A stretch of DNA of 64,000 nt, taken from the NCBI GenBank assembly GCA_902593945.1, contig CACJKA010000002.1, forward strand, positions 1 to 64,000. The letters run 5' to 3'. Positions 1-10,404 of this stretch are shown piece by piece. The number at the start of each line of letters is the position of its first letter. Position 1 is the stretch's first letter. The DNA comes from an uncultured Candidatus Poseidoniales archaeon (GTDB lineage: Archaea; Thermoplasmatota; Poseidoniia; Poseidoniales; Thalassarchaeaceae). Under the pieces are notes generated by a model, which did no database searches, was not told the DNA's origin, and was given only the letters and a program-made list of their open reading frames with translations. The translations under genes were made by a program, and so were the position numbers.

Positions 1-31
1 TTATTGGAGAAGGTAAATAATAAGGCAGATA

Positions 32-976
32 TTGTCTTTGAATGAGGAATCCTCAATCCAACTACTATTAGACAAAGAGTATTTTCGCAGTTACATGGGT
101 CGTATACGCAGAGCCGCTGGTCGTCGTATCGACTCCTTAGCAAAATGGCTTCTTAAATTTAGAATTATTGCAATTCCGGCTAAAGTAATTGCTAGTTCAA
201 GTATAGTCTGGAGTTTTGTTTCAAGGACTGATAGAATAAGGGCGAATAGACTCAAAGATAGAATAAAACAAGGAACTTTACCAAAACATGTGTCGATAAT
301 AATGGACGGGAATAGAAGATTTGCTTGGAACACAAAAATTGAGACTAATATAGGTCACGAGAAGGGAAAAGAGAAGCTCAAGCAAGTGATGGACTGGATT
401 CTAGATTTAGGAATTCCTTATCTCTCCGTATATGCACTTTCAACAGAGAATATCAAAGAAAGAAGTCAAGAAGAACTTGATGCATTGTATAATCTATATT
501 ACAATGGACTGAATGAAATGGCAGAAGATCCGAAGATTCACAATAAAAAGGTGAAAGTAAAGGCAGTTGGAAGACTAGAGATGTTACCTGAAAATATAAG
601 GGAGGCAATTAGAAATGTTGAAGAAAAAACAGCCGATTACTCTGATTTTTTATTCACGGTATGCTTAGCATATGGAGGTAGAGAAGAAATTGTTGATGCC
701 GTTCGCAAAGTTTCTCAAGAATATGCCTCTGGTACAATTAAGTTAGAAGAAATAGATACACATAAGATTTCTAATAATCTATATTCTTCAGATATACCTG
801 ATCCTGATTTGGTAATCAGAACTAGTGGAGAAGAAAGAATTTCAAATTTCTTACTATGGCAAATTGCATATTCTGAATTACATTTCACTGATGTTCATTG
901 GCCATCTTTTCACAAGAACGATTTGTATGAAGCAATAGAATCATATCAAAACAGGAGGAGAAGATTTGGTGGCTAA
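32..976 (+). CDS. uppS: (Poly)prenyl diphosphate synthase, cis-prenyltransferase (UppS family)
   Basis: ORF with [22 protein letters not shown] and [21 protein letters not shown] motifs; start uncertain, possibly ATG ~95. Confidence 0.93.
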   Translation: MSLNEESSIQLLLDKEYFRSYMGRIRRAAGRRIDSLAKWLLKFRIIAIPAKVIASSSIVWSFVSRTDRIRANRLKDRIKQGTLPKHVSIIMDGNRRFAWNTKIETNIGHEKGKEKLKQVMDWILDLGIPYLSVYALSTENIKERSQEELDALYNLYYNGLNEMAEDPKIHNKKVKVKAVGRLEMLPENIREAIRNVEEKTADYSDFLFTVCLAYGGREEIVDAVRKVSQEYASGTIKLEEIDTHKISNNLYSSDIPDPDLVIRTSGEERISNFLLWQIAYSELHFTDVHWPSFHKNDLYEAIESYQNRRRRFGG

Positions 977-1418
977 GAGATGTGAAGAATGTGGAAGAGA
1001 CGACTATCAAAATCCTTCAGTCACAGTAGATGCGGTTGCGACAAGAGAAGGAACTGATGGCCTAGAATTATTGATGATAAAAAGAGGAAAGGACCCAAAA
1101 GAATGGGAAGGAATGTGGGCATTTCCAGGAGGTTTTGTTGATTACGGAGAAGATCCTGAAGACGCAGTGATTAGAGAACTGCTAGAAGAAACTGGAGTTG
1201 TTGGAAAATATCCACTGGCACTGACAATATTAGGAAAACCAGGTAGAGATCCAAGAAAACATTGTGTTGGACTATTTTACTTGGTAGAAGTAGAAAGTAA
1301 CTCTGAACCAGTAGGAGCAGATGATGCAATTGATGCACAATGGGTCTCCATTAGTCAACTGACAGAAGAAAATGTTGCAGGAGACCATTCAGAAGTAATA
1401 GAATTACTTCGTGAATAA
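966..1418 (+). CDS. NUDIX hydrolase
   Basis: [24 protein letters not shown] matches NUDIX box; N-terminal [12 protein letters not shown]. Confidence 0.92.
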   Translation: MVAKRCEECGRDDYQNPSVTVDAVATREGTDGLELLMIKRGKDPKEWEGMWAFPGGFVDYGEDPEDAVIRELLEETGVVGKYPLALTILGKPGRDPRKHCVGLFYLVEVESNSEPVGADDAIDAQWVSISQLTEENVAGDHSEVIELLRE

Positions 1419-1448
1419 ACATATCAGCAATAACACCCTGCGAACTTC

Positions 1449-1826
1449 ATGACTCGCAAGTTAAAGATTGACAATGGAGGTAAAGTTTGGGCACCTTATA
1501 GCCCAGGAATAACTGTAAGAGATCATATCTGGTTGGCTGGACAGATAGGCATCGAAGGAGGAGAGGATATTGTTTCTCAGACTTCTGAAGCCTTAAGAAA
1601 AATTGACGATTTATTGGAAATAGCAAATAGTTCAAGAGATGATCTAGTAATGGTAACAATACTCCTAACAGATATAGGGAATTATTCAGATGTGAATGAA
1701 GTTTATGGAAAATGGTTAGGAGAATCAATGCCACCAGCTAGAGCTGCATATGAAGTTAGTAAATTACCAGGTGATGCATTAATAGAAATTATATGCGAGG
1801 CTTTTAGAGGATCTGGAAAAAATTAG
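1449..1826 (+). CDS. RidA/YjgF family protein
   Basis: GPYS-like N-terminus, GQIG, C-terminal PPARAAYEVSKLPGDALIEIICEA. Confidence 0.88.
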   Translation: MTRKLKIDNGGKVWAPYSPGITVRDHIWLAGQIGIEGGEDIVSQTSEALRKIDDLLEIANSSRDDLVMVTILLTDIGNYSDVNEVYGKWLGESMPPARAAYEVSKLPGDALIEIICEAFRGSGKN

Positions 1827-1841
1827 AATTGAGGAATGTGA

Positions 1842-3230
1842 ATGAGTGTTTTCAAAGCTTATGATATTCGTGGGCTTGCTCATTCCGAATTAGATGCTGA
1901 ATTTGCAGAAAGGTTAGGGAAGTCCCTTGCTACGCACCTTGATGCAAATACTATTGCAGTAGCGCGCGATATTAGAGAGTCGGGGCCAGAGTTGCACAGT
2001 GCTTTTTTGAAAGGTTTAAACTCATCGGGAGTAGATGTATTAGACTTGGGAATAACAACAACAGGTGTTCTATACAGAGCAACTGTTGACCTTTCAGTAG
2101 ATGCTGCTGTAGTAATTACGGCTAGCCATAACCCTCCTGAATATAACGGATTTAAGATTTGTAATGGTAATTTGCCGATGGCGGGAGAAGAATTACAGGA
2201 ATTGAAGAAAACATTTGATAATAATGTGTTTAAAGAAGGAAATGGTAGTGTAAAAGATTTCTCAGATTTTGAAAATCAATATTTAGAAACAATAGTCTCA
2301 AATGCGGGAAAACCTCAAAGAAAAATGAAAATTGCTATTGATTGTGGTAATGCTGTTCCTGGCCCATTAACTATCAGACTAATGGAAAAATTGGGAGTTG
2401 AATTAATTCCTGTACATTGCGATTGGGACAATAAATTCCCAAATCATCCGCCTGACCCTACAAGGATCGAAAATATGGAAGACTTGGCTAAAGCCGTAGT
2501 TGAAAATAATGCCGAATTCGGAATTGGAATGGATGGAGATGGAGACCGAATAGGAGTTGTAGATGAAAATGGTAAATTTATTCATCCTGACAGATTAATG
2601 ACTATTTTTGTCAAAGATATATTAGGAGAAAGAGAAGGAGGTACTGAATCTGAAAGAACTGTTTTCTATGACGTTAAGTGTAGTATGGCGCTAGAAGAAG
2701 TAATCTATTCTTCAGGAGGGTTTCCAAAAATGGTGAGAACTGGTCATTCATTTATGAAAAGAGAATTAAAGGAAAATCCGGATTCACCTTTAGCAGGAGA
2801 AATGTCTGGACATTTCTTCTTGAACGATAGATGGCCTGGATTTGATGATTCATTGTATAATACTGCTAGACTGTTAGAAATTATTGCGAGAGAATCATCG
2901 CCGAGAGACGGAGGACCTAAATTCTCAGACTGGTTTGATGACTTGCCTAACTATGCATCAACTGGAGAAGCAAAAGTACCTCTAACGCAAAATAGGAAAG
3001 AAACTATGGATTCAGTAGAAAGAATATTTTCTGATATGAAGTATTCAAGTGTTGATGGAGTTAGAGTTAGGTATCCTGAGGGATGGTTTCTTTGCAGACC
3101 TAGTAATACAGAACCAATTCTTGTTATGAGAGCTGAGGCTAATGATGAAGAGGGGCTAACTAAAATAAAACAAGATGTAGAGAAAAGACTAGGAAAAATA
3201 ATCAATTTAGAGAATTTTCATAATTCTTAG
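1842..3230 (+). CDS. Phosphomannomutase/phosphoglucomutase
   Basis: FKAYDIRG, TASHNPPEYNG, GMDGDGDRIGVVDE, GEMSGH, RPSNTEPILVMRAEA motifs. Confidence 0.95.
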   Translation: MSVFKAYDIRGLAHSELDAEFAERLGKSLATHLDANTIAVARDIRESGPELHSAFLKGLNSSGVDVLDLGITTTGVLYRATVDLSVDAAVVITASHNPPEYNGFKICNGNLPMAGEELQELKKTFDNNVFKEGNGSVKDFSDFENQYLETIVSNAGKPQRKMKIAIDCGNAVPGPLTIRLMEKLGVELIPVHCDWDNKFPNHPPDPTRIENMEDLAKAVVENNAEFGIGMDGDGDRIGVVDENGKFIHPDRLMTIFVKDILGEREGGTESERTVFYDVKCSMALEEVIYSSGGFPKMVRTGHSFMKRELKENPDSPLAGEMSGHFFLNDRWPGFDDSLYNTARLLEIIARESSPRDGGPKFSDWFDDLPNYASTGEAKVPLTQNRKETMDSVERIFSDMKYSSVDGVRVRYPEGWFLCRPSNTEPILVMRAEANDEEGLTKIKQDVEKRLGKIINLENFHNS

Positions 3231-3586
3231 GACACATCTTCGAACCTTCTCATTATCTCTAACATCACAAAATAACCGATTATTGTGGCACTTAGACCAC
3301 CCCCAAGTGCAGGATAAAAGTTCCAACCTCGTTGTATTAATTCAGGCATTACAATAAATAATAACAGAGATGGAAGAATTAACCATACAATATCTTTTGA
3401 AAAATTAATTATCTCATCACTGGTTGCACCCTCATGATTCATCCACATCATTGCAAGGACACTAACTAAGGGTATTGATGCCAAAACAGCTGCTAGAAGA
3501 GTGTCACGCTGACTTAGTTGTGCCACTGCAAAAATAATTAAGGCAGTGAGTAAAATCTTAATGGTATCAAATACTAAACTCGACAT
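3227..3586 (-). CDS. Small integral membrane protein, DUF3147-like
   Basis: 119 aa, four predicted hydrophobic segments; overall resemblance to DUF3147. Confidence 0.6.
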   Translation of the reverse strand: MSSLVFDTIKILLTALIIFAVAQLSQRDTLLAAVLASIPLVSVLAMMWMNHEGATSDEIINFSKDIVWLILPSLLLFIVMPELIQRGWNFYPALGGGLSATIIGYFVMLEIMRRFEDVS

Positions 3587-3600
3587 TTAATTACCATTAT

Positions 3601-4143
3601 TTATTCCATACCACTGTTAGCCATGAATAATGGTATAGCCACAATCAAACCGCAAATAGCGGCGCAAAACAGGCCACAAATTGCAGAACCGCCGGCCATT
3701 ATCTCAGAAAGACCGCCTAGTTCAGACGAATCTGGAGAAGCGTTAATCGCGTAATCGGTGCTAAGATAGGTCCAAATTGAATTGAAAAGCCATCCTACAC
3801 CTATGGCTCCGAAAGCAATCCAGATACCTTGTTTTTTATACGAAAACATGAGAAAGCCCGCATATGCTGTTGCACCACTAATAACAACACCAGTGAGTGT
3901 TTGTCCAAGGACTAACCAAGCTGGAAAAATAACTTCACCATTGGGATCTTGCGCACCCAAATTAACTAATCCGAACAATGAAGCAAGTACCATCAAAATA
4001 CCATAGATAATAACAAGGATACCAATGACTTGTGGTGCAGAACTCCTTTCAACCATGTACATTGGTGCTGATGTTTGGACATTTACCATCTGAGGTTGTG
4101 AGGTCACGGAACCAGAGAATACTTCATTTTCTTCATCGCTCAT
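3601..4143 (-). CDS. Hypothetical multi-pass membrane protein
   Basis: 180-aa ORF with four hydrophobic stretches. Confidence 0.65.
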   Translation of the reverse strand: MSDEENEVFSGSVTSQPQMVNVQTSAPMYMVERSSAPQVIGILVIIYGILMVLASLFGLVNLGAQDPNGEVIFPAWLVLGQTLTGVVISGATAYAGFLMFSYKKQGIWIAFGAIGVGWLFNSIWTYLSTDYAINASPDSSELGGLSEIMAGGSAICGLFCAAICGLIVAIPLFMANSGME

Positions 4144-4191
4144 ATTCTCACGTGACGTGTGTTCATTGATAACACTTGAGACGGCGACGAA

Positions 4192-5469
4192 TTAACTATC
4201 AAGTTCAAGAGAAGGTAAAAGAGAACGAAATTTGTCATTAGATTTGGTTAAAGATTCAATGACTGGCATAGAACCTCCGGATAACATTGTCAAGCACGCT
4301 CCACCGCCTGTACTATTGTGTGTAACTTGATCAACTACTCCTCTATTACTGACCAATGAACTAGTATGTCCACCTCCAACAATAGTCACCGCTGACGATT
4401 CAGTACACATATTTAGAATCTCGATAGTTCCAAAAGCGAACCCTGGTAATTCGAAGTAAGAAGCCGGACCATTCCACAATATACATCCTGCATTTATCAT
4501 TAATGGCCTAATTTCTTGAAGTGTACGAATTCCTATATCATAAATTGGATACTTAGTTGGTAGTTCAGGAACTTCCAATGCAACTCTATTTCCATCTACT
4601 TCTATAGCCACATCCTTTGGTAAAAGGAAAAATTCTTTGTGATTTTTATACAAAAATTCAGCCATCTCCCAAGTTTCTCCAAAGGCATCACCTAGGGCAT
4701 TTCTGATGAATGATTTATTTCCTTCGCCAATATCAACTCCACTTGCCCATAGCATCATATTACCTACAACTCCAACTACTGGAATTGTATCAATTATTTC
4801 CTTATCTATGAGATTCTTAGCGACTCTCAGAGAATCATCACATTTTGTTCCACCAAGAATTGCTATGTAAGGGCGCGGAGGGTCATTGACTGCAATCTGA
4901 AGATTATCGATTTCCTTAGACATTAGATGTCCGGCAATACAAGGTACAGAATCATAAAAACCGGTTAGTGAAGGAGAGTTTCTGTGAGATGCTGCAAAAG
5001 CATCCGTAACATAGACATCAATTACAGATGATAATTTCCTAACTATTTCAGATTTAGCTGTTTCATCAAGAGATGCTTTTTTCATTGAATTTTCATCATC
5101 ATGCATACGGATATTATCTAAAAATAATATTTCACCAGTTTTTAGATCATTGATTGCAGAGATTGCTTCATCCCCACAGATATCTGAAATAAATTTGACC
5201 TTTTTGCCTATTAATCGAGAAATTCTATCGGCATGTTGTTCCATATTTGTGAAATCAATTTTACCGGGTCTTGATTGATGTCCAACTATTACAACCTTAG
5301 AATTTTGTAAGGTTCGAAGAGTAGGAATTATGGCTCTTAATCTACTATCATCAAGGAAAGCTCCAGATGATGGTTCTAAGGGAGAATTTACGTCTACACG
5401 ATAGAGGACTACTTTGCCGCCGAGGCGGACATCGTCCAGTGTAAGGACGCCACTCACGTTCAGGCCCAA
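4192..5469 (-). CDS. pgk: Phosphoglycerate kinase
   Basis: YRVDVNSPLE, GHQSRPG, DAFAASHRNSPSLTGF, LGGTKCDDSLRV, WNGPASYFELPGFAFGT, VGGGHTSSL motifs. Confidence 0.95.
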   Translation of the reverse strand: MGLNVSGVLTLDDVRLGGKVVLYRVDVNSPLEPSSGAFLDDSRLRAIIPTLRTLQNSKVVIVGHQSRPGKIDFTNMEQHADRISRLIGKKVKFISDICGDEAISAINDLKTGEILFLDNIRMHDDENSMKKASLDETAKSEIVRKLSSVIDVYVTDAFAASHRNSPSLTGFYDSVPCIAGHLMSKEIDNLQIAVNDPPRPYIAILGGTKCDDSLRVAKNLIDKEIIDTIPVVGVVGNMMLWASGVDIGEGNKSFIRNALGDAFGETWEMAEFLYKNHKEFFLLPKDVAIEVDGNRVALEVPELPTKYPIYDIGIRTLQEIRPLMINAGCILWNGPASYFELPGFAFGTIEILNMCTESSAVTIVGGGHTSSLVSNRGVVDQVTHNSTGGGACLTMLSGGSMPVIESLTKSNDKFRSLLPSLELDS

Positions 5470-5495
5470 AGGCTAACACTCTTTGACCGTAATGG

Positions 5496-6812
5496 TTGAA
5501 TTGTTCTAACATCCCCTACACAATACCTTTGTCATTGATATCACCACGGACCTATATGGCATGGGATAAGGAGAGTTTGACTGGACCCAATGGTGTTGAC
5601 TGGAGAGTACCGGTATCTGAATTAGAAAATCGTAGAAAATTACTTTCTGAAGCCTTATCAAATTACAATATAGAATCTGTACTAATTGATGACCCAGTAG
5701 AACTTTACTGGTTAACCGGTGGAAGACAAAATGGTATGATTTTAGTGGGATCAAAAGATTCTGATATCGAAACTACACATTGGGTTAAGCGATCTTTAGA
5801 GAGGGCGAAGTTTGAATCAGGAGGAGATAATTGTCCAGATCCAGTATTATTACAACCAAGAATGTCGGATTTAGCTAATGAAATTAGAGAAAAGGGAGGG
5901 TTTGAGAAGCCCGCACTACTTGAGGGAAAGATACCCCATGATCGATGGAGATTTATTAATCAGAAACTGATTTCACTAAATGGAGATTCTAAAGACTGTA
6001 CAAAAATAATGTATGAATTAAGAGAAATAAAATCTGATTGGGAAATCAAAATGCTCAGAGAAAGTGGAGAAATAAACAAAACAATGTTTGAGGCGATTAG
6101 AGAAATTGGAGGTTTGGGTAGAACAGAATTGGAAATGGCCTCTATAGCTGATAAAGTTAGTAGAAAGGCAGGTTTTGGTGGAAGAATAAGAATGAGGAAA
6201 TGGCCAATGGACTGCGATAGAGTAGTGATTGTCGCTGGAAGTTCGGCATCTGTGCCTTCATATTTTGACTCGGCCATTGGAGGAGTTGGAGCGAGCCCAA
6301 TATCTTCATTGGGTTCCGGACATGCCAAAGTAGAATCAAATTCACCTGTTGCCGTCGACATTGTACACTTACACAGAGGATATGTTTCAGATTGTACTCG
6401 TATGTTCAGTGCTGGAAAACTAAGCAATGAGTGGATGGAAAGATTGAATGATATGGTAGAAATAAGAAATAAAGTTGTATCAAGTTTAGGATCAGGAGAT
6501 AACTGTTCAAGAACCTGGGAAATCGGAAGTCAACTAGCAAAGGAAATGGGGTACGAGGAAAATTTGATGGGAATATTGCCGGATAAATCTAATTTCTTAG
6601 GTCATTCAGTAGGTCTGGAATTAGATGAAACTCCTGTGATTGCGAAAGGTTTCGATAGACCTCTAAATTATGGTGGAACGATGGCGATAGAGCCGAAAGT
6701 AATCTATGATAATGGTTGTATAGGAACAGAAGATACATTTGTTAGAACAAGAAATGGAATGGAATACATAACCATGGGGGATAAATTTCCCTTAATCACA
6801 GATTGGAATTAA
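5496..6812 (+). CDS. M24 family metallopeptidase (Xaa-Pro aminopeptidase-like)
   Basis: Creatinase-like N-terminus and VDIVHLHRGYVSDCTRMFSAG ... GHSVGLELDETPVI ... AIEPKVI metal-binding motifs. Confidence 0.9.
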   Translation: MNCSNIPYTIPLSLISPRTYMAWDKESLTGPNGVDWRVPVSELENRRKLLSEALSNYNIESVLIDDPVELYWLTGGRQNGMILVGSKDSDIETTHWVKRSLERAKFESGGDNCPDPVLLQPRMSDLANEIREKGGFEKPALLEGKIPHDRWRFINQKLISLNGDSKDCTKIMYELREIKSDWEIKMLRESGEINKTMFEAIREIGGLGRTELEMASIADKVSRKAGFGGRIRMRKWPMDCDRVVIVAGSSASVPSYFDSAIGGVGASPISSLGSGHAKVESNSPVAVDIVHLHRGYVSDCTRMFSAGKLSNEWMERLNDMVEIRNKVVSSLGSGDNCSRTWEIGSQLAKEMGYEENLMGILPDKSNFLGHSVGLELDETPVIAKGFDRPLNYGGTMAIEPKVIYDNGCIGTEDTFVRTRNGMEYITMGDKFPLITDWN

Positions 6813-6842
6813 AAATTAGCAACATACTAATTCCTAGTCCCC

Positions 6843-7148
6843 TTGCGCTATTATGTGTCTCAGTCATCCAGTGCGGTTGAAAGAAGGTTGGCTAAGATAC
6901 TAAGGGAAAGGAAGGAACCGCATGGTAAATTATTGAAAAGCGAAGAAATTCTAAAAGGAGTTGAAATAAGCGAAGGAGGAATTGTCGAACTTTGGATTAC
7001 TCCAACTCATCCTTATTGTCCTTGCTGTATAAACGATTTAATTGAGTTGCGAAATGAAGTTAAGAAAACAAAAGGTATTCTTGCCTGTCATATCGAGGTT
7101 GTTGGTATTCCACAAGCAAAACGATGGACGGCAGCTATTAACGAATGA
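6843..7148 (+). CDS. DUF59/MIP18-like Fe-S assembly domain protein
   Basis: GGIVELWITPTHPYCPCC followed by helical region and HIEVVGIPQAKRW; start uncertain (possible GTG 6855). Confidence 0.6.
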   Translation: MRYYVSQSSSAVERRLAKILRERKEPHGKLLKSEEILKGVEISEGGIVELWITPTHPYCPCCINDLIELRNEVKKTKGILACHIEVVGIPQAKRWTAAINE

Positions 7149-7150
7149 AA

Positions 7151-7303
7151 TTATTCTTCTTCTCTTTTCCATCTCTTAGATTGCCGTTCATTTACCTCAA
7201 TAATTTTTGATTTGACTCTGCGAGAAAGCCACCAAACTGCAAAAGACAAAGCTAATACATCAAAAATAAGAAGAAATATTAATTCATTATTCCAATCAAC
7301 CAT
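7151..7303 (-). CDS. 50-aa single-pass membrane protein (not in the supplied ORF track)
   Basis: Reverse strand reads MVDWNNELIFLLIFDVLALSFAVWWLSRRVKSKIIEVNERQSKRWKREEE then TAA; fills the gap upstream of the DUF59-like gene and abuts the ferredoxin gene. Confidence 0.55.
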   Translation of the reverse strand: MVDWNNELIFLLIFDVLALSFAVWWLSRRVKSKIIEVNERQSKRWKREEE

Positions 7304-7312
7304 TTTAAGTCC

Positions 7313-7600
7313 TCAAATTGGGGGGATTATATCGATATCACAAGAGCCTTCTGAAATCATACAACAAGAAAGAATACCAGAATTCTCAACTAAAAATTCA
7401 TCCAAACCCGGAGGTAAAGGATCAGGGTATTCAATATCTCCTGAAATTAATCTAACTATACATGTTCCACAATTACCAGATGTACAATTGGTCGGTATGG
7501 TAATACCAATTTTATCTGCAACGTCTACAATGAAATCTTCATCTTCTACTTCAGCGGAACCTAAAAGCAACCCTCCACGAAAGAAACGAATGATTGCCAT
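7313..7600 (-). CDS. 2Fe-2S ferredoxin
   Basis: CTSGNCGTC plus C-terminal CC, plant-type ferredoxin cysteine pattern. Confidence 0.9.
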   Translation of the reverse strand: MAIIRFFRGGLLLGSAEVEDEDFIVDVADKIGITIPTNCTSGNCGTCIVRLISGDIEYPDPLPPGLDEFLVENSGILSCCMISEGSCDIDIIPPI

Positions 7601-7661
7601 GATTGGCCCAACAAGATAGATTTATTCAAACCATCTAAAAAAAATGGAAAAAATAGGGTAA

Positions 7662-8756
7662 CTAACGATCTTCCCAACGAGTCCATCGACCTGTTTGCTT
7701 GTTGAAATACAGACCTGCTTTCTTCATCCACTTATTGAACTTAGTAGCTCCAGCACCTGTTGCTAGAATAAATTCTTCTCTATGTTCCTGAGCCTGGATA
7801 TATCCTTTAGCTGCAATAGTCTGATCAATCCAATCTTCTATACTCATTAATCCACCGGACAATTTACTTGCTTCAACTGCAGCCTCAAGTTCGGCAACAG
7901 ATGCTCCTGTAGATTCCAAGTCTCTCTTAATCAAATCATCGACACTGAGAGTTTCTGATTTCTTAGGGGCCTGATAAACTTTCAATCGAGGACCCTTCTT
8001 TGGATCAATTTGAATCCTATCGCCATTTTCTAATTTATCTTCTACAAATTGAGCCATTGGTGCCCGGAACTCTTTTTCGCAATCCCAACAAATTAACATG
8101 AAATCAGTCATATCTTCCATTACATTCCCTCCTCTCGGATCCATTTCTTCACCACATTCAGGGCAAGCATGCATACACAATACAGGAGCTATCTTTCTGC
8201 GAAAGTCAACTATATCTTGAGGAGTTCCGGATAAATCCAATAATTCATGATCTCTGGCCGCTTCAAGGCCACGAGTTTCTAATTGATCTCTGAGTTTAGT
8301 TCTCTGTTCGTCCTTACCTTCTTCATCAAAAGTATTCTCTAATTTAACTATTAATTCTACAGTCTTACCTAATCGGTTCATTACTAACTTCTTTTCACGG
8401 AATTGCTCAACTTTGGCAATTCTCAATTGTTCTTTCTTTTCTAATAACTCTGCATGAAGGTCTTTCTGTTCTCTCTTAAATCTCTGCTCTTCAATTTTGT
8501 CAACTTTCTTCTTACCGCCAGTATCTGAAAGAACGTCGGCCAGATACCTCTGCTTTGCTGATGAGCGAGGGCCGGATTTCACTGAGTCGAGAACAGAAGT
8601 TGCTATTTCTTTCTTCAAACCATAATTATTAGTTAAAGTTTCAACATCTAAAGTTTTCAAATCACCAACTTTAATCCCGCCATCAGATAGGATTTGGGCT
8701 GTCTTTTCATCTATACCACGACGCAATAATGCGAGATAGGTATCTTTTTTTGCCAT
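7662..8756 (-). CDS. Conserved hypothetical protein with N-terminal HhH-like region, central coiled coil and CPxCG zinc ribbon
   Basis: CMHACPECGEEMDPRGG...LICWDCEKEF; long charged helix; C-terminal basic/aromatic tail. Confidence 0.6.
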   Translation of the reverse strand: MAKKDTYLALLRRGIDEKTAQILSDGGIKVGDLKTLDVETLTNNYGLKKEIATSVLDSVKSGPRSSAKQRYLADVLSDTGGKKKVDKIEEQRFKREQKDLHAELLEKKEQLRIAKVEQFREKKLVMNRLGKTVELIVKLENTFDEEGKDEQRTKLRDQLETRGLEAARDHELLDLSGTPQDIVDFRRKIAPVLCMHACPECGEEMDPRGGNVMEDMTDFMLICWDCEKEFRAPMAQFVEDKLENGDRIQIDPKKGPRLKVYQAPKKSETLSVDDLIKRDLESTGASVAELEAAVEASKLSGGLMSIEDWIDQTIAAKGYIQAQEHREEFILATGAGATKFNKWMKKAGLYFNKQTGRWTRWEDR

Positions 8757-8848
8757 AACAAAACCTCTTGTGCGAATCTTGCCATAGGCTTCGCAGTAAC
8801 CCGCCGAATCATGCGTATGCTATCAAGTCACGGTCAGAATTGTCTCAA

Positions 8849-9754
8849 TCACTCCTCATAAGAGGATATTCTATTTGCAATTATAGCCCATTCTTCTGGT
8901 TCAAGCATATCTGGCCTGTTATCAAACCAATTTTCAGAAAATCCATCAGGAGGATTAGTCATCAAGTCTTCAATTGCGGATTTCCATCGAGATTTATGCC
9001 AACCAGTCACTCTACTAATTCTTCGAGGAGTTTTTGATAACAATGTCTTAATCTTCTTCCTACGACTGGAAAAACAATGATGTGTAATTATTCTGAACAT
9101 CTTACGATTAATTGCACCATTCTCAATTGAACGATCTACTGGAATTAGTGTAACTAAGCGTGAATTCACCCTTGGAGCAGGGCTGAAGGCCCCTCCTGGA
9201 ACTTTCTTGTCTAATTTTACATCAAAATCTAGCCATAAAGATAGCCCAAGAGGGCTTAATGAACCGAAATATTCCATGGACATTCTTTCCGCGAATTCAT
9301 CTTGAACTAGTATTACTATTGCCTTTAATGGACTTCTGTAATGATATTGTTGAATTAGATCGAGAACTGGACTGGAGATTTGATAGGGTAAATTAGCAAC
9401 AATGTGAGAGAGATTATTGGGCCATTTGACTTTCAAAACATCCCCCTGAATAATCTCGAGTTTGCCATCTGCGTTTCCAAAAATTCTTTCTAAATGTAAA
9501 ATAGCCTCACTATCTATCTCAATTCCGATTACATCGGAGCCACTTCTTAGTAGAGATAGAGTCAGAGAACCCGGACCAGGCCCAATCTCAAGTACCTTAG
9601 ATTCTGAACCTAATTGGGATCCTTGTTCTTGACAAATCTCAATTGAACGAGAAATAACATCTTGGTCAAGAAGAAAATGTTGCCCTAGTGACTTATCGGG
9701 AATAATATGATCTCTGAGTAAGTCGACTAACAATCTAGGGTCTAAATCTTCCAT
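8849..9754 (-). CDS. ksgA: 16S rRNA dimethyladenosine transferase (KsgA/Dim1)
   Basis: DKSLGQHFLLDQDV, VLEIGPGPGSLTL, IVANLPYQISSPV motifs. Confidence 0.95.
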   Translation of the reverse strand: MEDLDPRLLVDLLRDHIIPDKSLGQHFLLDQDVISRSIEICQEQGSQLGSESKVLEIGPGPGSLTLSLLRSGSDVIGIEIDSEAILHLERIFGNADGKLEIIQGDVLKVKWPNNLSHIVANLPYQISSPVLDLIQQYHYRSPLKAIVILVQDEFAERMSMEYFGSLSPLGLSLWLDFDVKLDKKVPGGAFSPAPRVNSRLVTLIPVDRSIENGAINRKMFRIITHHCFSSRRKKIKTLLSKTPRRISRVTGWHKSRWKSAIEDLMTNPPDGFSENWFDNRPDMLEPEEWAIIANRISSYEE

Positions 9755-9766
9755 AGTAATTCCAGA

Positions 9767-10339
9767 TTAATTAGATGACCGAATAAGATGATCGAGGATG
9801 CTTCGATTATTCAGTGGATCCTCAATTTCAATTAGATATCTTTCAGCCAATAATTTCACAGAATCTATTTCACAGGCTTCATCGACCTCTGAAAATTCCA
9901 TCCAACCGGCCATTCCACGAGATTGGACCATTTTCTGAGCCTTAGATTTACCAATTCCTGGAAGAAGTTGGAAAGCATGCACTTTCAGAGAAATATTATT
10001 CGCACGATTATAGAAACCAAGATGAATTTCTGAATTGTCTTTTATCGCGCCGATTAATTCATCAAGAATAATATCCTCACTATTTGATGATAAATCTCGA
10101 TAACGAAGTAATGAAAGAGGTCCAACCTTATTTTCCTCGGTAATTAACCTTGTACCGCTGGTAATTCCTTCTTTATCTATCACCCTAGCTCGTACTAGGT
10201 ACAAAGACGGTTCTGTCAATGCATGTACTTCATGACCAACCGGTCTTCTTTCGGAAATATCTAAAATTCTCAAATGAGTTTCACCTGAAAAAACCGATGA
10301 AGGGCCGTCTCCAGCATCAGAAGGCGAGTTCGCATACAT
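9767..10339 (-). CDS. DUF655 family RNA-binding/HhH protein
   Basis: Start domain then QLLPGIGKSKAQKMVQSRG HhH; archaeal neighbourhood with ksgA and rpoF. Confidence 0.85.
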   Translation of the reverse strand: MYANSPSDAGDGPSSVFSGETHLRILDISERRPVGHEVHALTEPSLYLVRARVIDKEGITSGTRLITEENKVGPLSLLRYRDLSSNSEDIILDELIGAIKDNSEIHLGFYNRANNISLKVHAFQLLPGIGKSKAQKMVQSRGMAGWMEFSEVDEACEIDSVKLLAERYLIEIEDPLNNRSILDHLIRSSN

Positions 10340-10404
10340 GATTTACAGCCCCCTGAGACAGGTCTTTATTCAATAATTAATTCATTAAAAGGTACTATTT
10401 TCAT

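Noticed and set aside
7212-7619. 135-aa plus-strand ORF
   Set aside because: Antisense to the clear 2Fe-2S ferredoxin and the small membrane ORF; low-complexity composition.
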